Assembly: GCF_900104305.1 (NCBI RefSeq)
Contig: NZ_FNJC01000005.1
Location: 124,001-188,000, forward strand
Direction of reading: 5' to 3'
Origin: Filomicrobium insigne
Lineage (GTDB): Bacteria > Pseudomonadota > Alphaproteobacteria > Rhizobiales > Hyphomicrobiaceae
DNA length: 64,000 bases
Shown here: one piece after another, positions 8,230 through 17,419 of the stretch
Layout of the letters: every line of letters starts with the position of its first letter
Numbering within the stretch: position 1 is the stretch's first letter
Program-made: the position numbers and the translations under genes
The notes under the pieces: generated by a model
Database searches by the model: none
Told to the model about the DNA's origin: nothing
Seen by the model: only the letters and a program-made list of their open reading frames with translations

Positions 8230-9003
8230 GTGACAAGCCTCCACCAATCTGCAGAGCACGGCTTCACAGCCGGCGCGGAAACCTATGTTAAAGGTCGGCC
8301 GGAATATCCCCGTCAGATAACCGAATGGTTAACAAATACGCTCGCCCTAGACGATGGAAGCCAAGCGGTCGACCTTGGCGCCGGCACGGGTAAATTCACG
8401 ACCTTCCTGAAAAGAACAGGCGCTGAGGTCACCGCCGTAGAGCCCGTGGCAGCTATGCGTATCCAGTTGGCAATGCTCCACCCGGGTATTCGCATCACGC
8501 CCGGTTCAGCCATGGCGATCCCATTGCCTGATGCATCGGCGGACGCGGTTGTTTGCGCACAAGCGTTCCATTGGTTCGCGAACGAACAGGCACTTAACGA
8601 GATACGGCGCGTACTTAAACCAGGCGGACGCCTGGGGCTGGTTTGGAACATCAGGGATGACAACGTCGCCTGGGTCGTGAACCTCATGCAGATTATCGCG
8701 CCTTACCAGGGGGCCACGCCGCAGTATGCAACGGGCCACTGGCGAAAATTGTTTCCGGCTAAAGGTTTCGGCCCATTGCAGGAAAAGCAGTTCCCACACA
8801 GCCACGCAGGCGCCCCTGACGATGTCATCGTTGCGCGAACACTATCGACAAGCTTCGTTGCCGCACTCCCGGCCTTCGAACGGAAAAAAATCGAAACGCG
8901 GGTTCGCGAGCTGATCGCCACAACGCCCGAACTTGCAAACTCAGAAACGGTAACCTTCCCCTATAAGACGTTCGCTTATTACTGCCTAAAAGACTTGCAG
9001 TGA
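8230..9003 (+). CDS. class I SAM-dependent methyltransferase
   Basis: 257 residues. The Rossmann-like SAM-binding motif I is AVDLGAGTGKFTTFL, followed by an acidic end of strand 2 (TAVEP), motif II-like ADAVVCAQAFHWF, and RRVLKPGGRLGLVWN. This is the Methyltransf_11-type pattern of small-molecule methyltransferases; the HWF segment and the N-terminal SAEHGFTAGAETYVKGRPEYP are typical of an uncharacterised bacterial group. Start is GTG at 8230. It stands alone ahead of the EF-hand gene. Substrate not predictable. Confidence 0.8.
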   Translation: MTSLHQSAEHGFTAGAETYVKGRPEYPRQITEWLTNTLALDDGSQAVDLGAGTGKFTTFLKRTGAEVTAVEPVAAMRIQLAMLHPGIRITPGSAMAIPLPDASADAVVCAQAFHWFANEQALNEIRRVLKPGGRLGLVWNIRDDNVAWVVNLMQIIAPYQGATPQYATGHWRKLFPAKGFGPLQEKQFPHSHAGAPDDVIVARTLSTSFVAALPAFERKKIETRVRELIATTPELANSETVTFPYKTFAYYCLKDLQ

Positions 9004-9135
9004 CAATTTCAGCAGCATCGCCATCTTTCCCGTGCACTTAAAGCCTAGCGTGAAGCCTCATAGTGGACATGGCTATATTTCAAGGTTATCCCGCTCAGGC
9101 CGGGGGGCAACAAAAACACGGGGGCAATCGCCATA

Positions 9136-9630
9136 ATGAGCCGAAATGCGCTCGCCATATCCGCAGCTCTGGCCGCATCCGTCGCTGCCGCGGCCTGCGG
9201 CGGCGCCACGTCACCCTTTTCAAAAGCCCCGTCCACCGATCTGGTATTCGTCAGTGCGGCTCAAACGTGGGATCTCAATAAGGACAATTCCGTCACATGT
9301 GACGAGTGGGTCCAATACACGACTGAGCTATTCCAGGCTGCAGACCAGGATGGCGACGGGATCGTGACAGCGGAAGAATATAAAAAGATCGTGTCGCAGG
9401 ATCGCCTGTTCGATGTCGTCGGCATGCCCCACTTCGATGGCAACGGCGATGGTCGTTTGACGTTGCAGGAGTTCACAGGCGCCCGTAATCCAGCCTTCGA
9501 GATGCTCGATCGCGACAAGGACTGCAAGATCGCACCAACCGAAATGGTGCAGACACGGCAGATCCAGCAGATGAAGGACAAGGGCAGCGGCCAGCCCAAC
9601 ATGCCCGACGCCGGTCCCGGACGCTACTAA
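9136..9630 (+). CDS. EF-hand calcium-binding lipoprotein
   Basis: 164 residues. A short signal sequence ends in SVAAAAC, so Cys21 is a possible lipidation site. Four EF-hand loops follow: DLNKDNSVTCDE (46-57), DQDGDGIVTAEE (70-81), DGNGDGRLTLQE (101-112) and DRDKDCKIAPTE (125-136). The middle two are canonical with Asp at 1, 3, 5 and Glu at 12. The outer two each contain a Cys (55 and 130), which could pair in the periplasm. It is convergent with the PQQ sugar dehydrogenase gene. Likely an envelope calcium-binding protein; partner unknown. Confidence 0.8.
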   Translation: MSRNALAISAALAASVAAAACGGATSPFSKAPSTDLVFVSAAQTWDLNKDNSVTCDEWVQYTTELFQAADQDGDGIVTAEEYKKIVSQDRLFDVVGMPHFDGNGDGRLTLQEFTGARNPAFEMLDRDKDCKIAPTEMVQTRQIQQMKDKGSGQPNMPDAGPGRY

Positions 9631-9660
9631 GGCGTCCGGAACGAACCATCGGGCAACCGG

Positions 9661-10821
9661 CTATTTGCTTTCCGGCGAGAGACGAAGGATCGCCCCGTCG
9701 CTCTCGTCAACGAGCAGATAGACCGCGCCGTCCGGCCCCTGTCGCACATCACGGATCCGGAGACCTTCGTCCTTGAGAAGGATCTCCTGCCCGACGACCT
9801 GTCCATCTTTCATAACGAGCCGCGCGAGCTGAGCGCCCGCCAATCCACCAACGAGGAAATTCCCTTTCCACTGTGGAAAGAGGTCCCCGGTGTAAAGTTC
9901 GAGCCCCGATGTCGCGATCGACGGGTCCCAGTAATAAACGGGTTGCTCCATCCCGGCCTTTTCAGTCCCAATTCCGATTTTCGCACCCGAGTAGTCGCGC
10001 CCATACGTGATGACCGGCCAACCGTAGTTCTTACCCTTTTCAGGGTGGTTCAACTCGTCGCCACCGCGCGCACCGTGCTCCACGGTCCAGAGCTGGCCGG
10101 TTTCTACGTCGAGCACCGCCCCTTGAATATTGCGGTGTCCGATCGACCAGATCTCTGGCTTCCAGCCCTCAGGTTTTGGGTTGTTGTCTGGAATAGACCC
10201 ATCGGCGTTGATGCGAATGACTTTGCCGACCGTTTCGTCGGGGTTCTGCGCAGGTTCGCCTTGGCCACGATCACCTGTCGTAATGAACAGAACGCCTTTC
10301 TTGTCGATCACAATCCGCGACCCGAAGTGCCGGGTCGTGCTGTAGGCCGGCTGCTGCTGAAAGATGACCTTCACATCGCTTAAACGGCCGCCGTCGTCCG
10401 TGAGTTCAAGACGCGCCCGCGCGACTGCTGTTGCGGCCTTCCCACCATCGCGCGGTTCTGCGTAGGAAAGGAACAGCATGCCGTCATCAGCGAAATTGTG
10501 TGACAACCGCACATCGAGCAGACCGCCCTGTCCACGCGCGTAGACTTTCGGCACCTCCGAAACAGGCTTGGACAGCTGACCATCCTTCGAGACAATCCTC
10601 AGCCGCCCCGGACGCTCGGTGACCAACATGCGCCCATCGGGGAGGAATTGAAGGCCCCATGGATTTTCCAACCCTTCGGCCACTGTCTCAACCGTCACAG
10701 ACGTCGCCGGAACCTTCGGTGCATTGGTCTGCGCAGCTAACGCCCCCTCCGCGCTCACCAAAGCAAGAGCGCCCACGACGCCAGCCGCGACAAAAGAGAG
10801 ATCGCTTTTACATTTAGTCAC
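9661..10821 (-). CDS. PQQ-dependent soluble aldose sugar dehydrogenase
   Basis: 386 residues with an N-terminal signal peptide ending near ALAAQ, hence periplasmic. The body is the six-bladed beta-propeller of soluble PQQ glucose/aldose dehydrogenases (E. coli YliI type): GLENPWGLQFLPDGRMLVTER, HFGSRIVIDKKG, FITTGDRG, WSIGHRNIQGAV, WTVEHGARGGDELN and YWDPSIATSGLE. The enzyme oxidises sugars to lactones and passes electrons to the respiratory chain; it needs PQQ and calcium. Start is GTG after a strong AGGAGG. No PQQ synthesis genes are in this window. Confidence 0.88.
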   Translation of the reverse strand: MTKCKSDLSFVAAGVVGALALVSAEGALAAQTNAPKVPATSVTVETVAEGLENPWGLQFLPDGRMLVTERPGRLRIVSKDGQLSKPVSEVPKVYARGQGGLLDVRLSHNFADDGMLFLSYAEPRDGGKAATAVARARLELTDDGGRLSDVKVIFQQQPAYSTTRHFGSRIVIDKKGVLFITTGDRGQGEPAQNPDETVGKVIRINADGSIPDNNPKPEGWKPEIWSIGHRNIQGAVLDVETGQLWTVEHGARGGDELNHPEKGKNYGWPVITYGRDYSGAKIGIGTEKAGMEQPVYYWDPSIATSGLELYTGDLFPQWKGNFLVGGLAGAQLARLVMKDGQVVGQEILLKDEGLRIRDVRQGPDGAVYLLVDESDGAILRLSPESK

Positions 10822-10928
10822 CCGTTCTTCCTCCTGATGATCATCTGTTTTGATTGGTCTGCCACAAGGGGAGTCTCACTTCGTGCCCTTGCCTGAACAT
10901 TCAAGGCTTTAGCCGAAGGGAACGGGTT

Positions 10929-11489
10929 TCAAAACGCGGGAGGATCACGCAGCCAATCGTGTTTCAGGCCAACTGCGGCAATACGTTGCACATAGCGATC
11001 CGGATCGCGCAGATGCACATGCTCGTAGGCAATCGGCGTTAAACGGCCAGCCACAACGTCGATGAGTTCGCCTGGCTGCAAAAGAAACGCGGGATTCGAA
11101 GGCTTTCCAAACCGGCCGTTTCCAGTGGCAAAAGTCTCATAGATCAGAAGCCCGGTATCCGACGCCGCCGCCACAATCCCGGGCAAGAGCGGCCGCCAGA
11201 GATAATTCGTAACGATCACCCCATCACAGGTCCCGGCCGGCACCGGAAATGGTGAACCGTCTTCAAGGTCCAGCTCAACCAGATCAACATTGGCTGGCCA
11301 GCGGCCGGCTTCACCCGTGAGCGTATCTCGCGCGCGTGACGTATCTCTGTCGATCCCGGTCACAACGTAGCCTGCACCCAACGCCAAGCTGAGATGCCGC
11401 CCACTGCCGCAAGCCACGTCCAGGACACGGCCGCCTGGGCGAACACCTGGCAGAAACCGTCTCACCCATTCCGAAGCATCCTTCGACAA
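10929..11489 (-). CDS. small class I SAM-dependent methyltransferase
   Basis: 186 residues. SAM-binding motif I is RVLDVACGSGRHLSLAL, followed by GIDRD, DLEDGSPFP and GVIVTNYLWRPLL. The family includes TehB-like and other small-molecule methyltransferases; no residue pins down the substrate. It starts at TTG (11489), with no clear ribosome site. It is divergent from dapF with 99 bp between them. The C terminus (YEHVHLRDPDRYVQRIAA) is typical of a conserved alphaproteobacterial group. Confidence 0.75.
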   Translation of the reverse strand: MSKDASEWVRRFLPGVRPGGRVLDVACGSGRHLSLALGAGYVVTGIDRDTSRARDTLTGEAGRWPANVDLVELDLEDGSPFPVPAGTCDGVIVTNYLWRPLLPGIVAAASDTGLLIYETFATGNGRFGKPSNPAFLLQPGELIDVVAGRLTPIAYEHVHLRDPDRYVQRIAAVGLKHDWLRDPPAF

Positions 11490-11588
11490 AGCACTTCGGC
11501 AGCCCTGCTGCCGCCCCTAATTTGCATCAACCAACCATCTTGCACGGGCGCAATTGCCAATGCACAAGCCTCCGCCATATAAGGGACC

Positions 11589-12452
11589 ATGCAGACGGCG
11601 CAAAACATCCCATTTCGCAAAATGAACGGGCTCGGCAACGAGATTCTCGTCGTTGATCTACGCGGCCGCGCCAAATCCTTCAGTGAAGCTGAAGTGAAAA
11701 ATCTCGCAGGACGCGCAGAAACGCACTTCGACCAGATGATGGTGCTGCACGACCCTTCAACCCCGGGAACCACGGCATTTGTCCGGATCTATAATGCGGA
11801 CGGATCGCAGGTTTCAGCATGCGGAAACGGAACACGCTGCGTCGCGCTGAGCGTCGCTGAAGACACCGGCCAGACAGAAATGACATTCGAAACCGACGCC
11901 GGGCTGCTGGCCGCCCGCGTTGAAAGCGCAGACCGCATAACCGTGGATATGGGTGTACCGAAATTCGACTGGCAGGACATTCCTCTTGCCGAAGAATTTC
12001 GTGATACGCGCGCCATCGAGTTGCAGATCGGGCCAATCGACGCGCCGATCCTCCATTCCCCCTCCGTGGTGAACGTAGGCAATCCGCATGCGATCTTCTG
12101 GGTTGAGGACGTCGCCGCGTACGATCTCGCCCGCTTCGGACCACTGCTCGAAAACCATCCTGTATTCCCGGAACGCGCCAACATATCATTGGCGCAGGTT
12201 GTCTCTCGCGAACACATCATCCTGAGAACCTGGGAGCGTGGCGCAGGGTTAACAAAGGCTTGTGGCTCCGCCGCCTGCGCCGCAGCCGTATGCGCTATGC
12301 GCAAGCGTCTCACCGAGCGTCGCGTTACAGTGACCCTGCCGGGCGGAAACCTCGAAATTGAATGGACCGCGGCCGACCGAATACTGATGACGGGCGCTGC
12401 TACACACGAACATGCTGGAATTTTGCCTGAAGCACCGGCACCAGCCACCTAA
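11589..12452 (+). CDS. dapF: diaminopimelate epimerase
   Basis: 287 residues. Converts LL- to meso-diaminopimelate, the last step before lysine and the peptidoglycan cross-link residue. Both catalytic cysteines are visible, in the paired motifs [11 protein letters not shown] and [10 protein letters not shown], one in each half of the pseudo-symmetric fold. The N-terminal [15 protein letters not shown] is diagnostic. ATG start with AAGGGA upstream. It heads the plus-strand run dapF, mtaB, ftsY, yciB. Together with asd and dapB it gives much of the DAP pathway in this window. Confidence 0.95.
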   Translation: MQTAQNIPFRKMNGLGNEILVVDLRGRAKSFSEAEVKNLAGRAETHFDQMMVLHDPSTPGTTAFVRIYNADGSQVSACGNGTRCVALSVAEDTGQTEMTFETDAGLLAARVESADRITVDMGVPKFDWQDIPLAEEFRDTRAIELQIGPIDAPILHSPSVVNVGNPHAIFWVEDVAAYDLARFGPLLENHPVFPERANISLAQVVSREHIILRTWERGAGLTKACGSAACAAAVCAMRKRLTERRVTVTLPGGNLEIEWTAADRILMTGAATHEHAGILPEAPAPAT

Positions 12453-12562
12453 CTGCCCAGTTCTGGCCGGATCTGCTGAGACTTGCTTTTACTAGGCCAA
12501 GATGTCACGTCACGCAGGGCCGTCGTGCCTATCATCTCAGGCACCCCGCTCATCAACAGCAA

Positions 12563-13828
12563 ATGCGAATGATCGAACCGACCATCATCACCCTTGGCTG
12601 CCGACTGAACACCTACGAGTCCGAGGTGATGCGCCGCCACGCCAATGATGCCGGCCTTGAGGATACGGTCATCATCAATACATGCGCGGTGACAGCCGAA
12701 GCCGTGCGCCAAGCCAAGCAGACCATACGCAAAATGCGGCGCGATCGGCCCAACGCGCGCATCATTGTCACGGGCTGCGCAGCGCAGATCGAACCGGAAA
12801 AATTTGCTGAATTGGCGGAGGTCGACCACGTGATCGGCAACGCCGAAAAACTGCAAGCAGACACCTTCAAAGGGCTGTCGCTCGACGAGAGCGAACGCGT
12901 TGTCGTCAACGACATCATGAGCGTCACCGAAACAGCCGCGCACATGATCGATAGCTTCGGATCGCGAACACGGGCTTACGTTCAAGTCCAAAACGGCTGC
13001 GATCATCGCTGCACGTTCTGCATCATCCCTTACGGCCGCGGACCGTCGCGATCCGTCCCGGCCGGAGAGGTCGTGAACGAAATTCGCAGGCTCGTAGAAA
13101 ACGGTTATCCCGAAATCGTTCTGACCGGCGTCGACATGACGGCCTACGGCCGCGATCTGCCGGGCCAGATGACTCTGGGCAAGCTCGTACGCAAGGTCTT
13201 AAATCTCGTTCCAGAACTCCGACGTCTACGCCTGTCCTCCATCGATCAAGTGGAAGCCGATCCGGATTTGATGGATGCAATCGCTGAAGAAGACCGGCTC
13301 ATGCCGCACCTACATTTGTCCATGCAGGCGGGCGACGACATGATCCTGAAGCGTATGAAGCGGCGGCACACGAGTTCGGACGCCATTGCGTTCTGCGAAC
13401 GCGTCCGCGCCATGCGTCCCGATGTTGCATTCGGCGCCGACTTGATCGCAGGCTTCCCGACTGAAACAGACGAGATGTTCGCGAACACGATGCGTATCGC
13501 CGAAGCTTGCGGCCTCACCTATCTTCACGTGTTTCCGTTCTCCCCTCGAACAGGCACACCCGCCGCGCGGATGCCGCAGGTCGCCAAGCCCGTTATCAAG
13601 CAGCGCGCAGCACAGCTTCGCGAACTGGGCGATCGGCTCCTGACCACTTATTTGAATAGTCAGACCGGCCGGACCTTTGAGACATTGATGGAAAAGCCGA
13701 CGTTCGGGCGCACCGAGCAATTCACCGAGATCCTGATCGAGGATATAAACGCCGAACCTGGCGTTCTGATGCAAGCAAAGGTCATCGGCCACGACGGCCG
13801 CAGGCTCGTTGGCGAGGCAGTAGTTTGA
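12563..13828 (+). CDS. mtaB: tRNA t6A37 methylthiotransferase MtaB
   Basis: 421 residues. Radical-SAM enzyme that thiomethylates t6A at position 37 of ANN-decoding tRNAs. Order: N-terminal UPF0004 domain with Cys residues in TLGCRLN, INTCAV and VTGCAAQ for the auxiliary cluster; radical-SAM CxxxCxxC in CDHRCTFCIIPYGRG; then a C-terminal TRAM-like region. The TLGCRLN signature and the length favour MtaB over MiaB. ATG at 12563, with a second ATG two codons on. Its stop overlaps the ftsY start as TTGA, implying translational coupling. Confidence 0.9.
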   Translation: MRMIEPTIITLGCRLNTYESEVMRRHANDAGLEDTVIINTCAVTAEAVRQAKQTIRKMRRDRPNARIIVTGCAAQIEPEKFAELAEVDHVIGNAEKLQADTFKGLSLDESERVVVNDIMSVTETAAHMIDSFGSRTRAYVQVQNGCDHRCTFCIIPYGRGPSRSVPAGEVVNEIRRLVENGYPEIVLTGVDMTAYGRDLPGQMTLGKLVRKVLNLVPELRRLRLSSIDQVEADPDLMDAIAEEDRLMPHLHLSMQAGDDMILKRMKRRHTSSDAIAFCERVRAMRPDVAFGADLIAGFPTETDEMFANTMRIAEACGLTYLHVFPFSPRTGTPAARMPQVAKPVIKQRAAQLRELGDRLLTTYLNSQTGRTFETLMEKPTFGRTEQFTEILIEDINAEPGVLMQAKVIGHDGRRLVGEAVV

Positions 13829-15033
13829 GCGAGCAAAAAGGCAAACGGCGCGGGATGTTTGGCCGCCTCTTCGGACGCGAGACAAGCGTCGAAGAAACAG
13901 GGCCCGAGGATGCGCCCAAAACACCGGATGAGATCCAAAGCCACGAGAGCGCTGAACACACGTCTGACGTTGAAGCCGGCACCGTCACTAACGACTTGAG
14001 CGAAGGCGCTGTTACGGACACGCATCCTCGGTCCGGGACAGAGGTCGCCGTGACGGCGGTGGAAGAGTTCTCCCCCGTTGTCGCGTCAGAAGCCCCAACA
14101 GAGCCCGAAAAACCCACTCAGCAAAGCTGGTTCCAAAAACTCAGATCCGGCCTGACGAAAACGTCATCACGCCTTTCTGATGGAATCACCGGTATCTTCA
14201 CTAAAAAGAAACTCGATGCGACAACGCTAGAGGATCTTGAAGACCTGCTGATTCAAGCCGACCTGGGCGTCGACACGGCAATGCGCATTACCGATACACT
14301 CTCAAAGGGGCGCTACGAAAAAGGCATTGCCCCCGAAGACGTACGCCGCGTGCTCGCAGAGGAGGTCGAACGTGTTCTGGCCCCCGTCGCCCAAACTTTG
14401 GAGCTGAACGCCTCAGCTCGCCCCCACGTCATCCTGGTCGTTGGAGTCAACGGAGCTGGTAAAACCACGACAATCGGCAAGCTCGCCGCAAAATTCGCTG
14501 CAGATGGCAAAAAGGTGATGCTCGCGGCTGGAGATACATTTCGCGCTGCTGCAATAGACCAGCTCAAGATCTGGGGTGAACGCACCGGTTCGCCTGTGAT
14601 CGCCCGTGACGTGGGTGCCGATTCTTCAGGCTTGGCTTACGATGCCTTGAAAGCGGCGCGCGAGGGCCAATATGACGTGCTTATTGTCGATACGGCTGGC
14701 CGACTACAGAATAAACAAGCTTTAATGGACGAACTGGTGAAGGTTGTTCGCGTGCTCCGAAAGCTGGACCCGGACGCCCCCCATGACGTGACGCTGGTCC
14801 TTGACGCGACCACAGGTCAAAACGCCATGCAGCAGGTCGAAGTATTCCGCGAACGGGCCGGTGTTACGGCCTTGATAATGACGAAATTGGATGGGACCGC
14901 CCGGGGTGGAATTCTTGTCTCGATCGCGTCCAAATTCGCCATTCCCGTATATGCCATTGGCGTCGGGGAAGGAGTTGAAGACCTCCAACCTTTCGACGCC
15001 GCACAGTTCGCGAAAGCGATAGCGTCCATGTGA
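13825..15033 (+). CDS. ftsY: signal recognition particle receptor FtsY
   Basis: 402 residues. Membrane-associated SRP receptor and partner of Ffh. An acidic, low-complexity A domain (about 1-95) precedes the NG domain. GTPase motifs: [37 protein letters not shown] and [10 protein letters not shown]. The TTG at 13825 shares bases with the mtaB stop (TTGA); an ATG ten codons in (MFGRLFGRE) is the alternative start. The coupling and basic first residues ([14 protein letters not shown]) suggest a membrane-contacting N terminus. Confidence 0.95.
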   Translation: MSEQKGKRRGMFGRLFGRETSVEETGPEDAPKTPDEIQSHESAEHTSDVEAGTVTNDLSEGAVTDTHPRSGTEVAVTAVEEFSPVVASEAPTEPEKPTQQSWFQKLRSGLTKTSSRLSDGITGIFTKKKLDATTLEDLEDLLIQADLGVDTAMRITDTLSKGRYEKGIAPEDVRRVLAEEVERVLAPVAQTLELNASARPHVILVVGVNGAGKTTTIGKLAAKFAADGKKVMLAAGDTFRAAAIDQLKIWGERTGSPVIARDVGADSSGLAYDALKAAREGQYDVLIVDTAGRLQNKQALMDELVKVVRVLRKLDPDAPHDVTLVLDATTGQNAMQQVEVFRERAGVTALIMTKLDGTARGGILVSIASKFAIPVYAIGVGEGVEDLQPFDAAQFAKAIASM

Positions 15034-15100
15034 CGAGAAGAAGACCTGGGGGGCAAACAGTGGTGCTCAACTCGAGGGCCATGCCGAACAAAAAGGAACT

Positions 15101-15853
15101 GTGGGACTGATGACCCAGCGCCGGCGTTTCTATCCGTTCACCGCCGAACAAACCGTCAATATTTTGAGCGAGTTCGGCCCCCTCGTGGCGATGTTTATCG
15201 TCAACGCCATTGCCGGCATCAACGCCGGAACATGGGCACTGATGATCACGACCGGCTTGGCGATGGTTGCCATGCTCCGAGTCCTCGGGCGACTGCCGAT
15301 CTTTCCACTTATAGCCTCAAGCGTCACCGTCGCCTTTGGCGCCATGACACTGCTGACTGGCGATCCGATGTGGATTCAGATCAAGGTAACGATCTTCAAC
15401 ATCATGTTCGCCGTGTTCTTGTTCGGCGGCTTGATGGCCGGAAAAAATTTCTTCAAGTACATTTTTGAACAGACCTTCCACTACACAAAGGAAGGCTGGG
15501 ACCGCTTCACCTGGAGCTTTGCTTGGTTCTTCGTTTTGACTGCGATCCTGAATGAGGTGGTGCGTCAAACATTTATCGACACACACGTCTATGACGTGCT
15601 GGGCTTTCAGATGGACGGCGTCAACATCTGGATCCTGTTCAAAGTTGCTTTCATCATGCCGTTGTCGGGTCTGTATGCTTGGTATCTGACGCGCCTGATG
15701 CAAAAGTACCGTATTGAGGATAAGAAGGCGCCCGCAGAAGTCGGTCCCGGCGGAGTTGCGACCGCAGGCAAGGGCATGGAGTTCGCCAAGCCGAACGAGC
15801 AAAAAAAACCATCCTCAACGCTGCGGCAAGCTGGCGCCGATCTCAAGCCTTAA
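15101..15853 (+). CDS. YciB-family inner membrane protein, divergent copy
   Basis: About 250 residues and five hydrophobic segments, in the YciB/IspZ (septation protein A) family. The family pattern is present: LLTGDPMWIQIKVTIFNIMFAVFL, then KNFFKYIFEQTF, EGWDRFTWSFAWFFVLTAILNEVVR. A charged, Pro/Ala-rich tail of about 35 residues follows the last segment and is absent from the next gene. GTG at 15101 or ATG at 15110 could start it; AAGGA at 15093 fits the ATG spacing less well. It is a tandem paralogue of the next gene and lies directly behind ftsY. YciB proteins are linked to envelope and division integrity. Confidence 0.85.
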   Translation: MGLMTQRRRFYPFTAEQTVNILSEFGPLVAMFIVNAIAGINAGTWALMITTGLAMVAMLRVLGRLPIFPLIASSVTVAFGAMTLLTGDPMWIQIKVTIFNIMFAVFLFGGLMAGKNFFKYIFEQTFHYTKEGWDRFTWSFAWFFVLTAILNEVVRQTFIDTHVYDVLGFQMDGVNIWILFKVAFIMPLSGLYAWYLTRLMQKYRIEDKKAPAEVGPGGVATAGKGMEFAKPNEQKKPSSTLRQAGADLKP

Positions 15854-15977
15854 ACGTCGTCGAAAACGTGCACACGGATCCGGCCATGAGGGGTTCCCTA
15901 ATGGCTAGGCGCCTGCCAAAATAATCAACCGAAGCTCGCCATCTCTGCGCAAGAAAACGGCAAGGACGAAGGACGCG

Positions 15978-16601
15978 ATGACCAATTCCGCCGCACCGGA
16001 CAGCAGAAACAATACCAAGCCTGTCCAAAGCGACGCAGAACCGGCGGTAGGGGGAGCTCAACTCGGAAAAATGTTGCTTGAGGTTGGCCCACTTGGGGTC
16101 TTTTTCTTTGCGAATTCGCAAGGCGGCATATTTTGGGGGACGGGGTGCTTTATGGCAGCAACGCTCGTCGCACTGTCCCTGTCTTTCATAATCTATAAAA
16201 AAATTCCCATCATGCCCCTCATCTCGGGGGTATTCATTCTTGTATTCGGCGCATTGACGCTTTGGCTGCACGACGATCTCTTCATCAAGATCAAACCAAC
16301 CCTGGTGAATACCCTATTTGGGTCGATCCTGGCAGCAGGCCTGTTCTTCAATCAATATTTGCTGAAGTACGTGTTTGGAGAAGTCTTCCGTCTGAGGGAT
16401 GAAGGGTGGAAGTTACTGACGATCCGCTGGGCTATGTTTTTCTTTTTGCTCGCAGCTCTCAACGAGATCGTGTGGCGTAACTTTTCCGACGAGTTCTGGA
16501 TCAGCTTCAAGCTATTCGGCATCATGCCTTTGACACTCGTCTTCGCGATGTCTCAGGTCGGATTACTCAAGAAATATGATGCAAGTCCGAAAACACCATA
16601 G
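15978..16601 (+). CDS. yciB: YciB-family septation protein A
   Basis: 207 residues. Canonical Yci[19 protein letters not shown] near the start, [25 protein letters not shown], and [26 protein letters not shown]. Five membrane helices are expected. Compared with its upstream paralogue it is closer to the consensus and ends soon after the last helix, so I give this copy the gene symbol. ATG at 15978 with AAGGACG upstream; 124 bp separate it from the first copy. Role by family: inner-membrane factor in septation and envelope maintenance. Confidence 0.88.
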   Translation: MTNSAAPDSRNNTKPVQSDAEPAVGGAQLGKMLLEVGPLGVFFFANSQGGIFWGTGCFMAATLVALSLSFIIYKKIPIMPLISGVFILVFGALTLWLHDDLFIKIKPTLVNTLFGSILAAGLFFNQYLLKYVFGEVFRLRDEGWKLLTIRWAMFFFLLAALNEIVWRNFSDEFWISFKLFGIMPLTLVFAMSQVGLLKKYDASPKTP

Positions 16602-16661
16602 CTGCTCGCCAAATTGTTGACGGAAAAACTCATCATTTCCGAGACACCTGACTTGTCAGGG

Positions 16662-16686
16662 TAAGGCCGATTATTGGTCGGCCCTA
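16662..16686 (+). terminator. hairpin after yciB
   Basis: GGCCGA (16665-16670), loop TTATTGG, TCGGCC (16678-16683), with two further outer pairs. It is followed by an AT-rich rather than T-rich tract. It is a plausible end for the dapF-ftsY-yciB run, or a symmetric operator before the MarR gene. Confidence 0.45.
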
Positions 16687-16816
16687 ATATAATATTTATG
16701 CAGACCTATGGAACCATCCGCATATCTACGTCATTGCTAATTTTTTATGAAACGAAACTCGTTCTGCAGCGTTGACATTCTGTTCTGCGCCTATTTCCAA
16801 CAACAGCTGACTTCAG

Positions 16817-17347
16817 ATGGCCAAAAAAGCAAAAAGCGCTTCGCCTAAACTCACCTCCGGCTCCTCGCCAAGCGACGTACTGGAACGTTCACCCATCCAT
16901 CTCCTGCATCGTGCAAGCCAATGTGCGGGCAACATATTTCAGGCCGAGATGGGTACAGAAGATTTGACCCCCCGCCAATATGCGCTGCTCGTTGCAATCG
17001 CGCAGAATGAAGGGCTCAGCCAAACCGATCTCGTTCAACGTACTGGAATTGATCGGTCAACCCTGGCCGACGTCATTCGCCGCATGTTGAAGAAGGGTCT
17101 CGTACAACGTCGTCGGACCCGGGAGGATGCGCGGGCTTACGCCGTAAAGCTCACCGAGCTGGGGCGGCGCTCCCTGCAGGCATGCGAACCGCTGGCCCGT
17201 CGCGTCGACCAACGGATTCTCACCGCACTTCCAAACCAGGAACAGCGGGAGCGGTTCATAGCGGACTTGCTGACGATCGTCTCTGCCCTGGGCAGTATGG
17301 AAACGACGATGATCGCAGAGGCACCAAAGGGAAAACGCAAAACCTAG
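16817..17347 (+). CDS. MarR-family transcriptional regulator
   Basis: 176 residues. Winged helix-turn-helix in the MarR arrangement: LTPRQYALLVAIAQNEGLSQ, TDLVQRTGIDRSTLADVIRRM (recognition helix), then the wing with R-R-R-T-R-E-D-A-R-A-Y. Flanking helices give the dimer interface. A Lys-rich start (MAKKAKSAS) is typical of Hyphomicrobiales members. The single Cys near residue 35 and another at about 124 might sense oxidants, but this is speculation. Its target is not evident; it may control itself or yciB. Confidence 0.88.
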   Translation: MAKKAKSASPKLTSGSSPSDVLERSPIHLLHRASQCAGNIFQAEMGTEDLTPRQYALLVAIAQNEGLSQTDLVQRTGIDRSTLADVIRRMLKKGLVQRRRTREDARAYAVKLTELGRRSLQACEPLARRVDQRILTALPNQEQRERFIADLLTIVSALGSMETTMIAEAPKGKRKT

Positions 17348-17375
17348 CGTTTCACGTCTTACGTCCCGAAACACA

Positions 17376-17408
17376 AAAAACCGGCCGCACGTTTTGCGGC
17401 CGGTTTTT
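17376..17408. terminator. bidirectional terminator between the MarR gene and asd
   Basis: Perfect hairpin AAAACCGGCCGC, loop ACGTTTT, GCGGCCGGTTTT, with A and T tracts on either side. It serves the convergent MarR (plus) and asd (minus) genes. Confidence 0.9.
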
Positions 17409-17419
17409 GCAAGCAATCC

